Assembly (NCBI RefSeq): GCF_030766725.1
Contig: NZ_JARQWR010000014.1
Location: 1 to 64,000, forward strand
Direction: 5' to 3'
Origin: Flavobacterium aerium
Lineage (GTDB): Bacteria > Bacteroidota > Bacteroidia > Flavobacteriales > Flavobacteriaceae
Length of the DNA: 64,000 bases
A program made the position numbers and the translations under genes. Shown in pieces: positions 9,180 to 18,901 of this stretch; the first letter of the stretch is position 1; each line of letters starts with the position of its first letter. The notes beneath the pieces are model-generated. The model was not told the origin of the DNA and made no database searches. It worked only from the letters and a program-made list of their open reading frames with translations.

Positions 9180-9476
9180 ATGTTTGTTAGAATTGTAAAA
9201 ATGAGCTTCCACGCTGAGCATATTCCTGCTTTTTTAGAAAATTTTCATTTGCATAAAGCGCAAATCAGAGGCTTTGCCGGAAATCAGTTTTTAGAATTAT
9301 ACCAAGATAAGGATGAGCCAACGCGCTTTTTCACTTACAGTTATTGGGAGAATCCAGAAGCATTAGAAGCGTATCGTCAATCTGAATTATTCAAAGAAGT
9401 TTGGGCTTTTACAAAAAAACTTTTTAATGATAAACCTGAAGCTTGGAGTGTAGACAAATTAGTGTCTATTGCTTAA
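9180..9476 (+). CDS. Antibiotic biosynthesis monooxygenase (ABM) domain protein
   Basis: This 98-residue cytoplasmic protein has a single ferredoxin-like ABM fold: MFVRIVKMSF, then a helix over AEHIPAFLENF, the strand FLELYQDKDEPTRFFTYSYW, and the typical SELFKEVWAFTKKLF helix. The family includes small quinol monooxygenases and heme-degrading enzymes that work as dimers. The substrate cannot be told from sequence. It lies 46 nt before gldF, but no link with gliding is known. Confidence 0.8.
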   Translation: MFVRIVKMSFHAEHIPAFLENFHLHKAQIRGFAGNQFLELYQDKDEPTRFFTYSYWENPEALEAYRQSELFKEVWAFTKKLFNDKPEAWSVDKLVSIA

Positions 9477-9522
9477 TTCATCATCGTTAAAAACAGAACA
9501 TTAACAACTAGTCTTATTCTAT

Positions 9523-10242
9523 ATGAAAGCCATATTATTAAGGGAAATAAAATCTTTTTTCGGGTCACCCATTGGATATTTGGTGATTGCCATTTTCCTA
9601 TTGTTAAACGGATTATTCTTATGGGTTTTTGAAGGTGACTTCAATATCCTAAAAAGTGGTTTTGCCGATTTAAGTCCTTTCTTTACATTATCTCCATGGA
9701 TTTTATTATTCTTAATTCCGGCTGTTACCATGCGTAGTTTTTCGGATGAAAAGAAACAAGGAACGTTGGAATTATTGTTGACCAAACCTTTAAGCATTTG
9801 GCAGATTGTAAATGGCAAATTTCTAGGAGCATTATTACTTATTGTAATTGCGATCCTACCAACTTTTATTTACGTGAATGTAATTTCTAGCTTGGGAATG
9901 CCAATGGGAAATATTGACATGGGAAGCACAATTGGATCTTATTTCGGATTATTATTTTTAATTGCAGGGTATACAGCAATTGGTATCTTCACTTCTACTC
10001 TTTCGGACAATCAGATTGTAGCCTTTATTATAGCCGTATTCCTTTGCTTTTTATTCTATTATGGATTTGAAGGAATCGCACAAGGTACTTCAGAACCAAT
10101 GGTAGCTTCTTTAGGAATGGACAGTCATTTTAAAAGTATGAGTCGTGGTGTGTTGGATACTCGTGATATTATTTATTTTGTAAGTATCACTTTTCTCTTC
10201 CTATCGTTCACTGTATATAAATTAAAATCATTGAAGTGGTAA
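9523..10242 (+). CDS. gldF: Gliding motility ABC transporter permease GldF
   Basis: GldF is the ABC-2 type permease of the GldAFG transporter, required for gliding motility in Flavobacterium johnsoniae and absent from some gliders. The protein has 239 residues and about six membrane segments (YLVIAIFLLLNGLFLWVF; PWILLFLIPAVTM; ALLLIVIAILPTFIYVNV; YFGLLFLIAGYTAIGIF; IIAVFLCFLFYYGF; IIYFVSITFLFLSF). The conserved loop MRSFSDEKKQGTLELLLTKP is present. Its stop overlaps the gldG start (TAATG), so the two are translationally coupled. The ATPase gene gldA is not in the window. Confidence 0.93.
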   Translation: MKAILLREIKSFFGSPIGYLVIAIFLLLNGLFLWVFEGDFNILKSGFADLSPFFTLSPWILLFLIPAVTMRSFSDEKKQGTLELLLTKPLSIWQIVNGKFLGALLLIVIAILPTFIYVNVISSLGMPMGNIDMGSTIGSYFGLLFLIAGYTAIGIFTSTLSDNQIVAFIIAVFLCFLFYYGFEGIAQGTSEPMVASLGMDSHFKSMSRGVLDTRDIIYFVSITFLFLSFTVYKLKSLKW

Positions 10243-11930
10243 TGGCAACAACTCTTAAAAAAAACGGTCTTAAAAGTCTGGCACTATTATGTGTTGGAGT
10301 TGTCGCTATAAATGTATTGGGAAGCCAATTTTTCAAGCGTTTTGACTTAACGCAGGACAAGCGCTACACTTTATCTGAAACTTCTTTAAACATCATTAAA
10401 AAGGCAGAAGAGCCTATTTATATCGATGTTTTCTTAGAAGGTGCATTTCCACCAGAATTTAAACGTCTGCAAACCGAAACCCGTCAGATTCTAGAAGAAT
10501 TTAAAGCTTATAATAAAAATATTATTTTCCAATTTGTCAATCCATTGGAGAATGATTCCGAACGTGAAGCAATCTTAGAGTCGTTCCATCAACGTGGATT
10601 AACGGCAATCAATATTACATTGGATGATAAAGGGAAACAATCTCAGGAAATTGTTTTTCCTTGGGCTATTGCAACCTACAACGATAAAAGCGTCAAAATT
10701 CCATTATTGAAAAACATGATGGGCGCTTCTACAGAAGAAAAAGTAGTAAGTTCTGTACAGCATTTAGAATATGTTTTTGCAGATGCATTCAATAAAATCA
10801 CCAAAGAGAAAGACAAAAAAGTTGCTGTAATTAAAGGAAACGGCGAATTACAAGACCAATACTTAGGCGATATCTTAAAAGATGTTCGTGATAATTATTT
10901 TATTGCGCCTTTCACATTGGATTCCGTTGCCAAGGATCCTGTTCGAACTTTAAAACAACTGAAAGAATATGATTTGGCTATTATTGCCAAACCGACTGAA
11001 AAATTCACCGATGAAGAAAAAATGGTGCTGGATCAGTACATTCTAAACGGTGGTAAAACACTGTGGTTAGTCGATGCTGCTGCGATAGAAATGGATAGTT
11101 TATACAATGAAACTGGCAGTACACTGGCCTATCCTCGTGATTTGAATTTAAATGACATGTTCTTTAAATATGGAATCCGAATCAATCCCGCTTTAATTAA
11201 AGACTTAATGGCTATTCCTATCTCACTAGCTAGTGGTCAACAAGGGAGTCAAACCCAATACAAAGAATATCCATGGTTCTATTCACCTTTTATATTCCCA
11301 TCGGCCAAACATCCGATTGTTAGTAATTTGGACGGATTGCGTTTTGAATTTGCAAATCCAATCGATACACTTAAAAATTCGATTAGAAAAACCGTTCTAT
11401 TAACGTCTTCTCCATATTCTAAATCGGTAGGAACACCTGTAGAAGTGAATTTGAAAATGGTAACTGAACGTCCTACTCCAGAAGAGTTCCAAAATACAGG
11501 AAACATTCCAGTAGCTGTTTTATTAGAAGGATCTTTCAATTCTGTGTATCAAAACAGAGTATTGCCCTTCAAGGATCCCGAATTTATAGCTACGGGTGTA
11601 AAAAATAAAATGATTGTAATTTCAGATGGAGATATTATCAAGAACCAATTCGACAAAAACAATATGCCTTTGGAATTAGGCTATGATAAATGGACTAATA
11701 AATTGTATGCAAATAAAGAATTTCTGTTGAATTCAATCAATTATCTACTTGATGACAACGGACTTATCAACATTCGAAGCAAAGAAGTAGACCTTCCATT
11801 ATTGGATAAAGAAAAAGTATACAAAGAGTACACAACCACCCAATTTATAACTATCGGATTACCAATTCTTATATTATTAATCTTTGGTGTGTTGTTTACC
11901 TATTTAAGAAAAAGACAATTTGGTCATTAA
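10242..11930 (+). CDS. gldG: Gliding motility ABC transporter component GldG
   Basis: GldG is the periplasmic/substrate-binding-like component of the GldAFG ABC transporter. It has 562 residues from the ATG at 10242, which overlaps the gldF stop by one base; an in-frame GTG at 10236 is less likely. One membrane segment lies at each end (ALLCVGVVAINVLGSQFF; FITIGLPILILLIFGVLFTY), with a large extracytoplasmic ABC_transp_aux domain (LTQDKRYTLSETSLNIIKKA, then DLAIIAKPTEKFTDEEKM) between. A short intergenic region then leads to dnaN. Confidence 0.93.
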   Translation: MATTLKKNGLKSLALLCVGVVAINVLGSQFFKRFDLTQDKRYTLSETSLNIIKKAEEPIYIDVFLEGAFPPEFKRLQTETRQILEEFKAYNKNIIFQFVNPLENDSEREAILESFHQRGLTAINITLDDKGKQSQEIVFPWAIATYNDKSVKIPLLKNMMGASTEEKVVSSVQHLEYVFADAFNKITKEKDKKVAVIKGNGELQDQYLGDILKDVRDNYFIAPFTLDSVAKDPVRTLKQLKEYDLAIIAKPTEKFTDEEKMVLDQYILNGGKTLWLVDAAAIEMDSLYNETGSTLAYPRDLNLNDMFFKYGIRINPALIKDLMAIPISLASGQQGSQTQYKEYPWFYSPFIFPSAKHPIVSNLDGLRFEFANPIDTLKNSIRKTVLLTSSPYSKSVGTPVEVNLKMVTERPTPEEFQNTGNIPVAVLLEGSFNSVYQNRVLPFKDPEFIATGVKNKMIVISDGDIIKNQFDKNNMPLELGYDKWTNKLYANKEFLLNSINYLLDDNGLINIRSKEVDLPLLDKEKVYKEYTTTQFITIGLPILILLIFGVLFTYLRKRQFGH

Positions 11931-11968
11931 TGTTAATAAATTTCTTTTAAAAATTTATAAGTTTACGA

Positions 11969-12005
11969 TATATTTGTGTGATGTAAAATTTATGTTGAAT
12001 TTTAC
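11969..12005 (+). promoter_or_regulatory. dnaN promoter box and leader hairpin
   Basis: A perfect -7 box TATATTTG is at 11969-11976. Just downstream is an inverted repeat, GTAAAATT (11983-11990), 7-nt loop, AATTTTAC (11998-12005), near the expected transcription start; it could be an operator or a leader hairpin. No TTG sits at a standard spacing. Confidence 0.5.
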
Positions 12006-12029
12006 GCCGATTTAAAAAAATAACCGAAG

Positions 12030-13148
12030 ATGAAGTTTATAGTATCGAGTTCGTATTTATTAAAACAATTGCAAGTTCTAGGTAGTGTGATTAACAGTAG
12101 TAACACTTTACCTATTTTAGATAATTTTTTATTTGAATTGGACCACAATGCGCTTACCGTTTCTGCCTCAGATTTAGAGACAACGATGTCAGCCACTTTA
12201 GAAATAGATTCTACAAGCCAAGGTAGTGTTGCTGTTCCTGCAAAACTTTTGTTGGAAACTTTAAAAACATTCCCTGAGCAACCTTTAACATTCACTGTTG
12301 AGGAAAACAATACCATAGAAATCAGTTCTAACTCTGGTAAATATGCTTTGGCATATGCTCCAGGAGAAGAATTCCCAAAATCTGTAACTTTAGAAGATCC
12401 GTCGACTACAGTTGTTCCGGCTGATGTATTAGCAACTGCAATAAGCAAAACAATCTTTGCTGCGGGTAACGATGATTTACGCCCTGTAATGTCAGGAGTA
12501 TTCTTCCAGTTCTCACCAGAAGGATTAATCTTTGTGGCTACAGATGCTCATAAATTAGTAAAATATGCTCGTACTGATGTGAAAGCTTCTCAGGTCGCTG
12601 ATTTTATTATGCCTAAAAAACCTTTAAACATTTTAAAAGGTATTTTAAGTTCTTCTGATGCAGAAGTAAAAATTGAATACAACGATTCGAATGCTACATT
12701 CTCTTTTGATAATTACATTTTAACTTGTCGATTAATTGATGGTAAATACCCAAATTATGAAGCAGTAATTCCAAAAGAAAATCCAAATAAATTAATGATC
12801 GACCGTTCTCAGTTCCAAAGCTCAGTACGTCGTGTTGCTATTTTCTCTAATAAAACCACACACCAAATTCGTTTGAAAATTGCTGGTGCTGAGTTAAACA
12901 TTTCTGCTGAAGATATTGATTACTCAAACAAAGCAGAAGAACGTTTGACTTGTGATTATCAAGGAGACGATATGCAAATAGGTTTCAACTCTCGTTTCTT
13001 AACGGAAATGTTGACCAACCTTCAATCAGATGTAATCCAATTGGAAATGTCATTGCCTAACCGTGCGGGTATCCTTATGCCTGTAGACGGATTAGAAGAA
13101 GGAGAAACAGTTACTATGCTGGTTATGCCAGTAATGCTTAATAATTAA
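12030..13148 (+). CDS. dnaN: DNA polymerase III beta subunit (sliding clamp)
   Basis: DnaN is the ring-shaped processivity clamp that tethers DNA polymerase III to DNA. It has 372 residues, the normal length, and three clamp domains. Diagnostic stretches are LPILDNFLFELDHNALTVSASDLETTM, DDLRPVMSGVFFQF, VATDAHKLV, IDGKYPNYEAVIP and, at the C-terminus, PNRAGILMPV followed by TMLVMPVMLN. The gene is not next to dnaA here, as is usual in Bacteroidota. Confidence 0.97.
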   Translation: MKFIVSSSYLLKQLQVLGSVINSSNTLPILDNFLFELDHNALTVSASDLETTMSATLEIDSTSQGSVAVPAKLLLETLKTFPEQPLTFTVEENNTIEISSNSGKYALAYAPGEEFPKSVTLEDPSTTVVPADVLATAISKTIFAAGNDDLRPVMSGVFFQFSPEGLIFVATDAHKLVKYARTDVKASQVADFIMPKKPLNILKGILSSSDAEVKIEYNDSNATFSFDNYILTCRLIDGKYPNYEAVIPKENPNKLMIDRSQFQSSVRRVAIFSNKTTHQIRLKIAGAELNISAEDIDYSNKAEERLTCDYQGDDMQIGFNSRFLTEMLTNLQSDVIQLEMSLPNRAGILMPVDGLEEGETVTMLVMPVMLNN

Positions 13149-13241
13149 TAAGCCCTTAGTATTGGTGATGATCGCTTATTGATTAAGCCCGATCCAATCT
13201 ATTGTATCCGTACGCTATTTACCCAACCATTTTTTATATCG

Positions 13242-13276
13242 AAAAGCCGTAATCCCTCACAGGAATACGGCTTTTT
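13242..13276 (+). terminator. dnaN terminator
   Basis: AAAAGCCGTA (13242-13251) pairs with TACGGCTTTT (13266-13275), followed by T and an AT-rich tail. Confidence 0.75.
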
Positions 13277-13419
13277 ACTTTTTCAGAACCATACCTTCTT
13301 TTCACCGCGATCCTTCACGCAAAATAATCACACAATCAACTCTAAAATTACAGCTTTGTTCAAATCATAATTTCAAATAAAAAGATATATTTACAATGTA
13401 TAATTCCAACACTATTTAT

Positions 13420-13941
13420 ATGCATTTAATACATAAAAAATTAGGCTTACTCTTTTTAGTTTTATCTCTAGGCACTACTACTGTTGCTTTTTCTCAATCT
13501 AGTGAAGCAAAAGACCCTATCAGTAAATTATTCCAACTCATCAAAAAAGAAGACATTCGTCTTTATGCTGAATATGAATGTATTTCGGATGATGGTGGTG
13601 ATAAGGCAATAATTGATGACAAATGTTTAGCGAGGAATCTTAGTGAACTAAAAGCCATGGGAATATTCTCTACTACCTATTTGGAAAACTTAAAGAAAGA
13701 ATATGATAGTTGGAAAAAAGATCCCGAACTTTATAACAGAGATGCCGATATTTATTTTTTAAACCAAGATCCTGACCCAATCAGTGATTATATCAAAGCA
13801 TTGGGTAAAGCGAAAGTCACAACAAAAAATGGCACTACTCACATTACCTTGACATTGCCAAATTCTGAAGCTTCAAAACTAACGTATATTGTGGTTTCTG
13901 AAAATGGTGCTTGGAAAATAGAAAGCTGGACGGCACAATAA
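13420..13941 (+). CDS. Exported hypothetical protein
   Basis: I do not recognise this protein (173 residues from ATG 13420). It opens with a signal peptide (HKKLGLLFLVLSLGTTTVAFSQ) and is then acidic and helical, ending in two beta strands (TTHITLTLPN; TYIVVSENGAWKIESW) in a pattern reminiscent of DUF3828/NTF2-like secreted proteins. An alternative ATG lies at 13396, but the -7-like box TATATTTA at 13386-13393 would put the transcript start there, favouring 13420. Two cysteines (YECIS; DKCLA) could form a disulfide. Confidence 0.65.
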   Translation: MHLIHKKLGLLFLVLSLGTTTVAFSQSSEAKDPISKLFQLIKKEDIRLYAEYECISDDGGDKAIIDDKCLARNLSELKAMGIFSTTYLENLKKEYDSWKKDPELYNRDADIYFLNQDPDPISDYIKALGKAKVTTKNGTTHITLTLPNSEASKLTYIVVSENGAWKIESWTAQ

Positions 13942-13958
13942 GCTTTTCAATACAGAAA

Positions 13959-15731
13959 TTAGATTACTCCCATTTTCTGCATTAGAAATGTAGCACTCTT
14001 GTTCTTGCAGATGCCATCTCGAAGCTTGTAATCGAAGAACAAGTCGTTGTTGATAATTTCCACCTCAAAACATTTATTGATCAATACAGCAGGGTATTCG
14101 TTCGTTGTAAGACAGACCTCAATATCATGTGTTGCAATCGCACCAATAGCCTGCTTGTCGATCATCTTTTTCACTACAGCAATAGTACCACTGCGTTTAT
14201 CATCCGAATTGGTACCACGTAGTATCTCATCCAACAACACAAAAGCACGTTGGTGGGCCAACTCATCCATAATTTGCTTTAATCGCTTGATTTCCGCAAA
14301 AAAGTACGATTCGCTATCTGATAATGAATCCGACAATCGCATCGATACCAATACGGGTAATGGATGTACTGTAGCTTCGGTTGCACAAACGGGTGACCCT
14401 ATTCCAGTTAATACCATATTTACACCCAAGCTTCTCAAAAATGTACTTTTCCCCGACATATTTGAACCTGTCAAAATCATAAAGGATTGCGGTTGGAATG
14501 TTACATCATTCCCAATTCTCTTTTGGGCATTCAACAAAGGATGTGTTAGATCTTTAAATACAATTTCATAATTTGTATTCAATGTAGGATAACAAAAATC
14601 GGGATTATTATGCGATAGGTTCCCTAAACTGTGTAATGCTTCCATTTCTCCAATAACGTCCAACCATTGTTTAATATTAGCTGCATGGTCTTTTTTCCAT
14701 TGAATCAAGGCACGTAAAGTATGTACATGAAACAGAAATAATCCATTGAATAGGACTGTTGTTATAACATTTGCCATGGAATCCATGCGAGAAAACAACT
14801 CGGCTAATTTTGTAATTTGAGTACTTGCCTTTTGGTTTTTATAGCCTAGTTTTTGTTGTAATTCTTTCAATTTAGGTGCAACAAATGTTTCTTGTTCTAT
14901 TTTCTGTACAATCAAACTGTATTGATGAATAATCTGATGTACACTATCCGCTTTATGGATTTCGTTTTTTATTTTTTTGGTTTGACTGCCTAGCAATAGT
15001 AAATTGAATACAAAACCTATCGTAATCACATCTACTAACCATATGGCATTGATGAACTGATAGGCTACGATAGAACCCAATACGCCTACAGGCATGATAT
15101 ACGAAAGTACCTGAACGACTTTGGAAACTGGTTCGCTAGGTTTGGTACTCCAGTTCATTACCGTTTCATACAGTTCTTTACTATCCTTGTTTACTTTGGC
15201 GGAAGCCATACTATCCTGACGCCAATCTATTTTTTCGGCAAGCTCTTTTACTGCTTCCTGATTGCGCAAAATCTCCTCATTAGGCAATAAAGTCAGCAGC
15301 AATTTTGCTAAGGTTTGTTTTCCTATATAAGTTTGGGTACGATTTAAATTCTGAAAAAGTGAATTTTCACCAAATACATCCAAATCGTATGCATAAGGGT
15401 GTTGAAAATCATTGCATTCTGCTCCATTATCAAACGGAATGGATTTCCCACTCAAATAACTTATTTCATCCTTGTTTACTTTGATTAAGGCTTGTTTCAG
15501 CTTTTTCTGCCAAGATAGTTTTGTATGCATACGCATCAATACAATAAACAGAGCTGCCAATATTATGGCTATGCCAATGAAAATGTTTTCACCTGTTTTT
15601 ATTGCATAAAATATACCTACCAAACTTCCCAAAACGCTACACAAGCGCAGGAGACTAATTGTATTATATTTTTTGTTGATTTGTTCTAATTCGGAAGTAT
15701 ATAATTGTACGCGATCGTGATAAGGCTGCAT
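13959..15731 (-). CDS. MutS-related ATPase with membrane segments
   Basis: The protein has 590 residues from the ATG at 15731 (MQPYHDRVQLY); a longer frame adds 18 unconvincing residues. The C-terminal MutS ATPase is intact: Walker A GSNMSGKST at 422-430, Walker B AFVLLDEILRGTN, then the DDKRSGT and ATHD motifs. Unlike true MutS it lacks the mismatch-recognition domain and has hydrophobic segments at about 25-66 and 210-250 (MPVGVLGSIVAYQFI; IWLVDVITIGFVFNLLLLG). This architecture is common in Bacteroidota, and its role in repair is unproven. Confidence 0.85.
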   Translation of the reverse strand: MQPYHDRVQLYTSELEQINKKYNTISLLRLCSVLGSLVGIFYAIKTGENIFIGIAIILAALFIVLMRMHTKLSWQKKLKQALIKVNKDEISYLSGKSIPFDNGAECNDFQHPYAYDLDVFGENSLFQNLNRTQTYIGKQTLAKLLLTLLPNEEILRNQEAVKELAEKIDWRQDSMASAKVNKDSKELYETVMNWSTKPSEPVSKVVQVLSYIMPVGVLGSIVAYQFINAIWLVDVITIGFVFNLLLLGSQTKKIKNEIHKADSVHQIIHQYSLIVQKIEQETFVAPKLKELQQKLGYKNQKASTQITKLAELFSRMDSMANVITTVLFNGLFLFHVHTLRALIQWKKDHAANIKQWLDVIGEMEALHSLGNLSHNNPDFCYPTLNTNYEIVFKDLTHPLLNAQKRIGNDVTFQPQSFMILTGSNMSGKSTFLRSLGVNMVLTGIGSPVCATEATVHPLPVLVSMRLSDSLSDSESYFFAEIKRLKQIMDELAHQRAFVLLDEILRGTNSDDKRSGTIAVVKKMIDKQAIGAIATHDIEVCLTTNEYPAVLINKCFEVEIINNDLFFDYKLRDGICKNKSATFLMQKMGVI

Positions 15732-15858
15732 GAATCCATTTTTTCGTTGAAAACAAATATAGGCAATATCTCGTGTACAAAACAAGTGCCTTGCATAACG
15801 ACAAAACCGAAGCTTTGCCGTTACTTTAAGGACAGTCTATTCTAGTACAGAATGACTA

Positions 15859-16710
15859 TTATAATTTATTCTCATGTATGGCAAGTATTGGAATTTTGAC
15901 ATGGTACGATACTTTTTGCGTTAAACTCTGATGGAATAATTCCTCAAAGAACCCTCGGTTCTCGGTAAGCATCGCAAGCAAGTCAATATTTTTCACTTCT
16001 GTAAAAATCAAAATAGTGTCTTTTACATTGTCGTGTTCTACAATATGGAATTTGACATTTTCATGACTGAATAGCATTTTCCAATCTTCTATCGTTTCCT
16101 CTTTCACATCGGATTTGGATGTTTTCACATACAAACAATGAATTTTAGCGTCAAAGGTTTTTGCTAATTGAATCAGCTTTTTCATCGCTTTGATATCCTT
16201 TTCACGGAAACGGGTCGTAAATACTATATTTTTAATAGGCTTGTATTCTGCAGTATCGGGTACACCCAATACAAAAACATTAGCTTCCGCAATAACGGAT
16301 GCCGTTGTAGAACCTAAAAAAGTTTCTTTGAGCCCTGAAGCTCCTTTGGTTCCCATTACAATGTACTCTACTCCTTCTTCTTTGACCAATTCGTTGATAT
16401 TCCAAATCAACTCTCCTTGCTTGAGCACATGGCTCATTTTGACGTGGGTCAAATCATATTGGGTGGCTATATCTCGTAATATCGGAATCTGATCTTTCAG
16501 GTTTTCAAAATTCTGTAATTGAATACTGTCGTATACTTCCATCATATTCAATGGAATACCGTCGTTCTGCAAATCGGATTGCATATACGGTAGGTTATAG
16601 ACGTGTAAAACCAACACTTCAGCATTCAAATTGTCTGCTAATTTCAAGGCATAAATAAATGCATTATTGGATACCTCTGAGAAATCGGTAGGAAAAAGAA
16701 TCTTCTTCAT
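15859..16710 (-). CDS. Tandem universal stress protein (UspA family)
   Basis: This 283-residue cytoplasmic protein is made of two Usp domains. The first is complete: MKKILFPTDFSEVSNNAF, then the ATP-binding signature GTKGASGLKETFLGSTTASV (G-2x-G-9x-G-S). The second (IKNIVFTTRFREKDIKAMKKL onward) ends LAMLTENRGFFEELFHQSLT and lacks the glycine-rich loop, so it is probably structural. Usp proteins respond to starvation and stress. The gene is monocistronic on the minus strand, 127 nt from the MutS-like gene. Confidence 0.88.
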   Translation of the reverse strand: MKKILFPTDFSEVSNNAFIYALKLADNLNAEVLVLHVYNLPYMQSDLQNDGIPLNMMEVYDSIQLQNFENLKDQIPILRDIATQYDLTHVKMSHVLKQGELIWNINELVKEEGVEYIVMGTKGASGLKETFLGSTTASVIAEANVFVLGVPDTAEYKPIKNIVFTTRFREKDIKAMKKLIQLAKTFDAKIHCLYVKTSKSDVKEETIEDWKMLFSHENVKFHIVEHDNVKDTILIFTEVKNIDLLAMLTENRGFFEELFHQSLTQKVSYHVKIPILAIHENKL

Positions 16711-16871
16711 AATGGGAGATTTTTAAATGTTGGTTCAAGTAAAGTTACAAACTTTTCGCTAGGATTTTCTTAATTTATTGATAAGAAATGATTTTTTATC
16801 TGCATTACTACTCTACTTTCTCTTTCCTTCCTGTACGTTATTATACCACTTTGCACAATCCGAAAGATGCC

Positions 16872-16902
16872 TTGCAACTCTGTAACTTTGTGAGTACTTT
16901 TG
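16872..16902 (+). promoter_or_regulatory. mnmE promoter
   Basis: TTG at 16872-16874, 20-nt spacer, TACTTTTG at 16895-16902, 16 nt before the start codon. An overlapping second -7 box TAACTTTG lies at 16883-16890. Confidence 0.65.
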
Positions 16903-16918
16903 TAAAAAAATATTCACG

Positions 16919-18310
16919 ATGATACCACAAGATTCTATAGTCGCATTAGCCACACCATCTGGTGCAGGAGCTATTGCTGTAATCCGTATTTCTGGCGCTG
17001 ATGCCATCACTATAGGAGCTTCTGTATTTCAGTCCGTGAAAGGAAAAGATATTACACTACAAAAATCGCATACCATACATTTGGGACATATTGTCGATGA
17101 ACCCCGTATTCTTGACGAGGTCCTTTTGTCAATTTTCAAAGGTCCTCACTCCTATACAGGAGAGAATACCGTTGAGATTTCCTGCCATGGTTCGACTTAT
17201 ATCCAACAACAGATTATTCAATTACTGTTGCGCAAAGGTTGTCGTATGGCCGATGCAGGAGAATTTACACTCCGTGCTTTCTTGAATGGCAAACTGGATT
17301 TATCACAAGCAGAAGCTGTAGCCGATTTGATTTCAAGTGACAACGAGGCTTCTCATCAAATTGCTATGCAACAAATGCGTGGTGGTTTCTCTAATGAGAT
17401 TGCCCAATTGCGTGAAGAATTACTGAATTTCGCTTCGTTAATCGAGCTAGAATTGGACTTTGCAGAGGAAGATGTAGAATTTGCCGATCGTAGCCAATTT
17501 TACGCCTTATTAAGTCGTATCGAGTTTGTATTAAAGCGTCTGATTGATTCATTTGCTGTAGGAAATGTGATTAAGAATGGAATTCCAGTGGCTATCGTTG
17601 GAGAGCCCAACGTTGGTAAATCGACCTTACTCAATGCTTTGCTGAATGAAGAGCGCGCTATCGTTTCTGAAATTGCAGGAACTACACGTGATACCATTGA
17701 AGACGAATTGGTCATTGGTGGAATTGGTTTCCGTTTTATTGATACCGCAGGAATTCGTGAAACTGAGGATATTGTAGAAAGCATCGGTATCAAGAAAACC
17801 TTCGAAAAAATGGCACAGGCACAAGTGGTAATTTACCTCTTTGATGCTTCATCTGTTGAAACACTGGGTGTGGAAGTGCTGAACGTAGAAATTCAGAAAA
17901 TCAGAAACCAATTCCCTTTGAAACCATTAGTGATTCTAGGGAATAAATCGGATCGCTTATCTCCTATTCAAATCGAAAGCTTACAATCGGCTATTCCTGA
18001 TTTAATGCTGCTTTCTGCTAAAGAAAATAACGGTGTAGAGGATTTAAAAACCAAATTACTGAATTTCGTGAATACGGGTGCGCTTCGTAATAACGAAACT
18101 ATTGTAACCAATACCCGTCACTATGATTCTTTAATCAAAGCCTTAGCCGAAATCCAAAAAGTAAACTACGGCCTTGAAACGCATCTTCCTAGTGATTTAA
18201 TGGCCATTGATATTCGTCAGGCTTTATACCATTTTGGTGAAATTACTGGTCAAGTCACTAACGATGAACTACTCGGGAATATTTTTGCTAATTTTTGCAT
18301 CGGGAAGTAA
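16919..18310 (+). CDS. mnmE: tRNA modification GTPase MnmE
   Basis: MnmE, with MnmG, installs the cmnm5 group on wobble uridine 34 of several tRNAs. The 463-residue protein has the N-terminal formyl-THF-binding domain (IVALATPSGAGAIAVIRISG; FKGPHSYTGENTVEISCHG), a helical domain and an inserted G domain: G1 GEPNVGKST at 228-236, AGTTRDT, DTAGIRET, and NKSD. The C-terminal catalytic-cysteine motif CIGK is at 460-463. The final 16 bp of the gene recur at the far end of the following island (32081-32097), suggesting an integration target. Confidence 0.97.
   Translation: MIPQDSIVALATPSGAGAIAVIRISGADAITIGASVFQSVKGKDITLQKSHTIHLGHIVDEPRILDEVLLSIFKGPHSYTGENTVEISCHGSTYIQQQIIQLLLRKGCRMADAGEFTLRAFLNGKLDLSQAEAVADLISSDNEASHQIAMQQMRGGFSNEIAQLREELLNFASLIELELDFAEEDVEFADRSQFYALLSRIEFVLKRLIDSFAVGNVIKNGIPVAIVGEPNVGKSTLLNALLNEERAIVSEIAGTTRDTIEDELVIGGIGFRFIDTAGIRETEDIVESIGIKKTFEKMAQAQVVIYLFDASSVETLGVEVLNVEIQKIRNQFPLKPLVILGNKSDRLSPIQIESLQSAIPDLMLLSAKENNGVEDLKTKLLNFVNTGALRNNETIVTNTRHYDSLIKALAEIQKVNYGLETHLPSDLMAIDIRQALYHFGEITGQVTNDELLGNIFANFCIGK
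18295..18310 (+). repeat. Left att-like site: 3' end of mnmE
   Basis: TTGCATCGGGAAGTAA, encoding the CIGK end of MnmE. The 3' end of trmE/mnmE is the known attachment site of SGI1-type integrative elements. A near copy is at 32081-32097. Confidence 0.55.
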
Positions 18311-18363
18311 TTTTTCTTTCCTAAATTTTTATTAGATACACTAATAAAACTCTTATAGTGAAA

Positions 18364-18399
18364 TAACAAAAAACAGATGTCATTATCTGTTTTTTGTTA
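18364..18399 (+). terminator. Terminator after mnmE
   Basis: Perfect 15-bp inverted repeat TAACAAAAAACAGAT (18364-18378) and ATCTGTTTTTTGTTA (18385-18399) with loop GTCATT and a T-run. Confidence 0.85.
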
Positions 18400-18763
18400 C
18401 ATATTGTTTTGATTATGAATTAAATAAACATTCGCACAGCATCCCAATTCTTAATCTAATTTTTTGTTCATTAGAACTCTTCGCATAGCTGGTTATAAAA
18501 TTGAATTACTCTTAAAAATTCTAATTTTAATATATAGTAAACAATATAAATATTAAAGAAACATAAATTAACCCATTTTACGGATTTTCCTATTTTAACA
18601 CTCTAATTTACACATATATTAGCTAGGTATATTATACCTAATATTTTATTATACTTTATCTTAAAGAAATATCAACTTATAGCATAAAGCTTGTTAAATT
18701 AGGTGTTCTTGGAGCCATTAATATATTATACCTCATTCAGTAAGAATCTACAAAAATAAAAAA
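18400..18763. other. Non-coding left part of the island
   Basis: Very AT-rich, with no intact gene. It holds one copy of the 21-bp repeat (18614-18634) and two related TTCGCAYAGC sequences near 18430 and 18479. Confidence 0.4.
18614..18634 (+). repeat. 21-bp direct repeat, copy 1
   Basis: ATATATTAGCTAGGTATATT plus one base. It matches copy 2 at 19590-19610 in all but two of 21 positions. The copies are 976 bp apart and flank the decayed genes; each lies upstream of a defence gene start, so they may be duplicated promoter DNA. Confidence 0.6.
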
Positions 18764-18901
18764 ATGAAATTATTCGTAATAGGAAATGGATTTGACATTA
18801 GTCACAATATACCATGCAGGTATTCTGATTTTTGCGATTATTACAATAAAAATAGAAGTGATGTTTTAGAAATAATAGAGAAATTCTATTGCAGCAAGTA
18901 G
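18764..18901 (+). pseudogene. Truncated abiH (phage abortive infection) gene
   Basis: A 45-codon frame begins MKLFVIGNGFDISHNI and continues with RYSDFCDYY. This is the characteristic N-terminus of AbiH-family abortive-infection proteins, which open with the pattern [IV]xGNGFDxxH, later followed by YSDF. Intact members have several hundred residues; here the frame runs into TAG at 18899-18901 and the following DNA encodes something else. It is a remnant of a phage-defence gene. The identity rests on the N-terminal motif only. Confidence 0.62.

Noticed and set aside
13179..13370. A 63-codon frame right after dnaN
   Set aside because: It spans the dnaN terminator hairpin, has no protein-like composition and no signal of translation; treated as non-coding.
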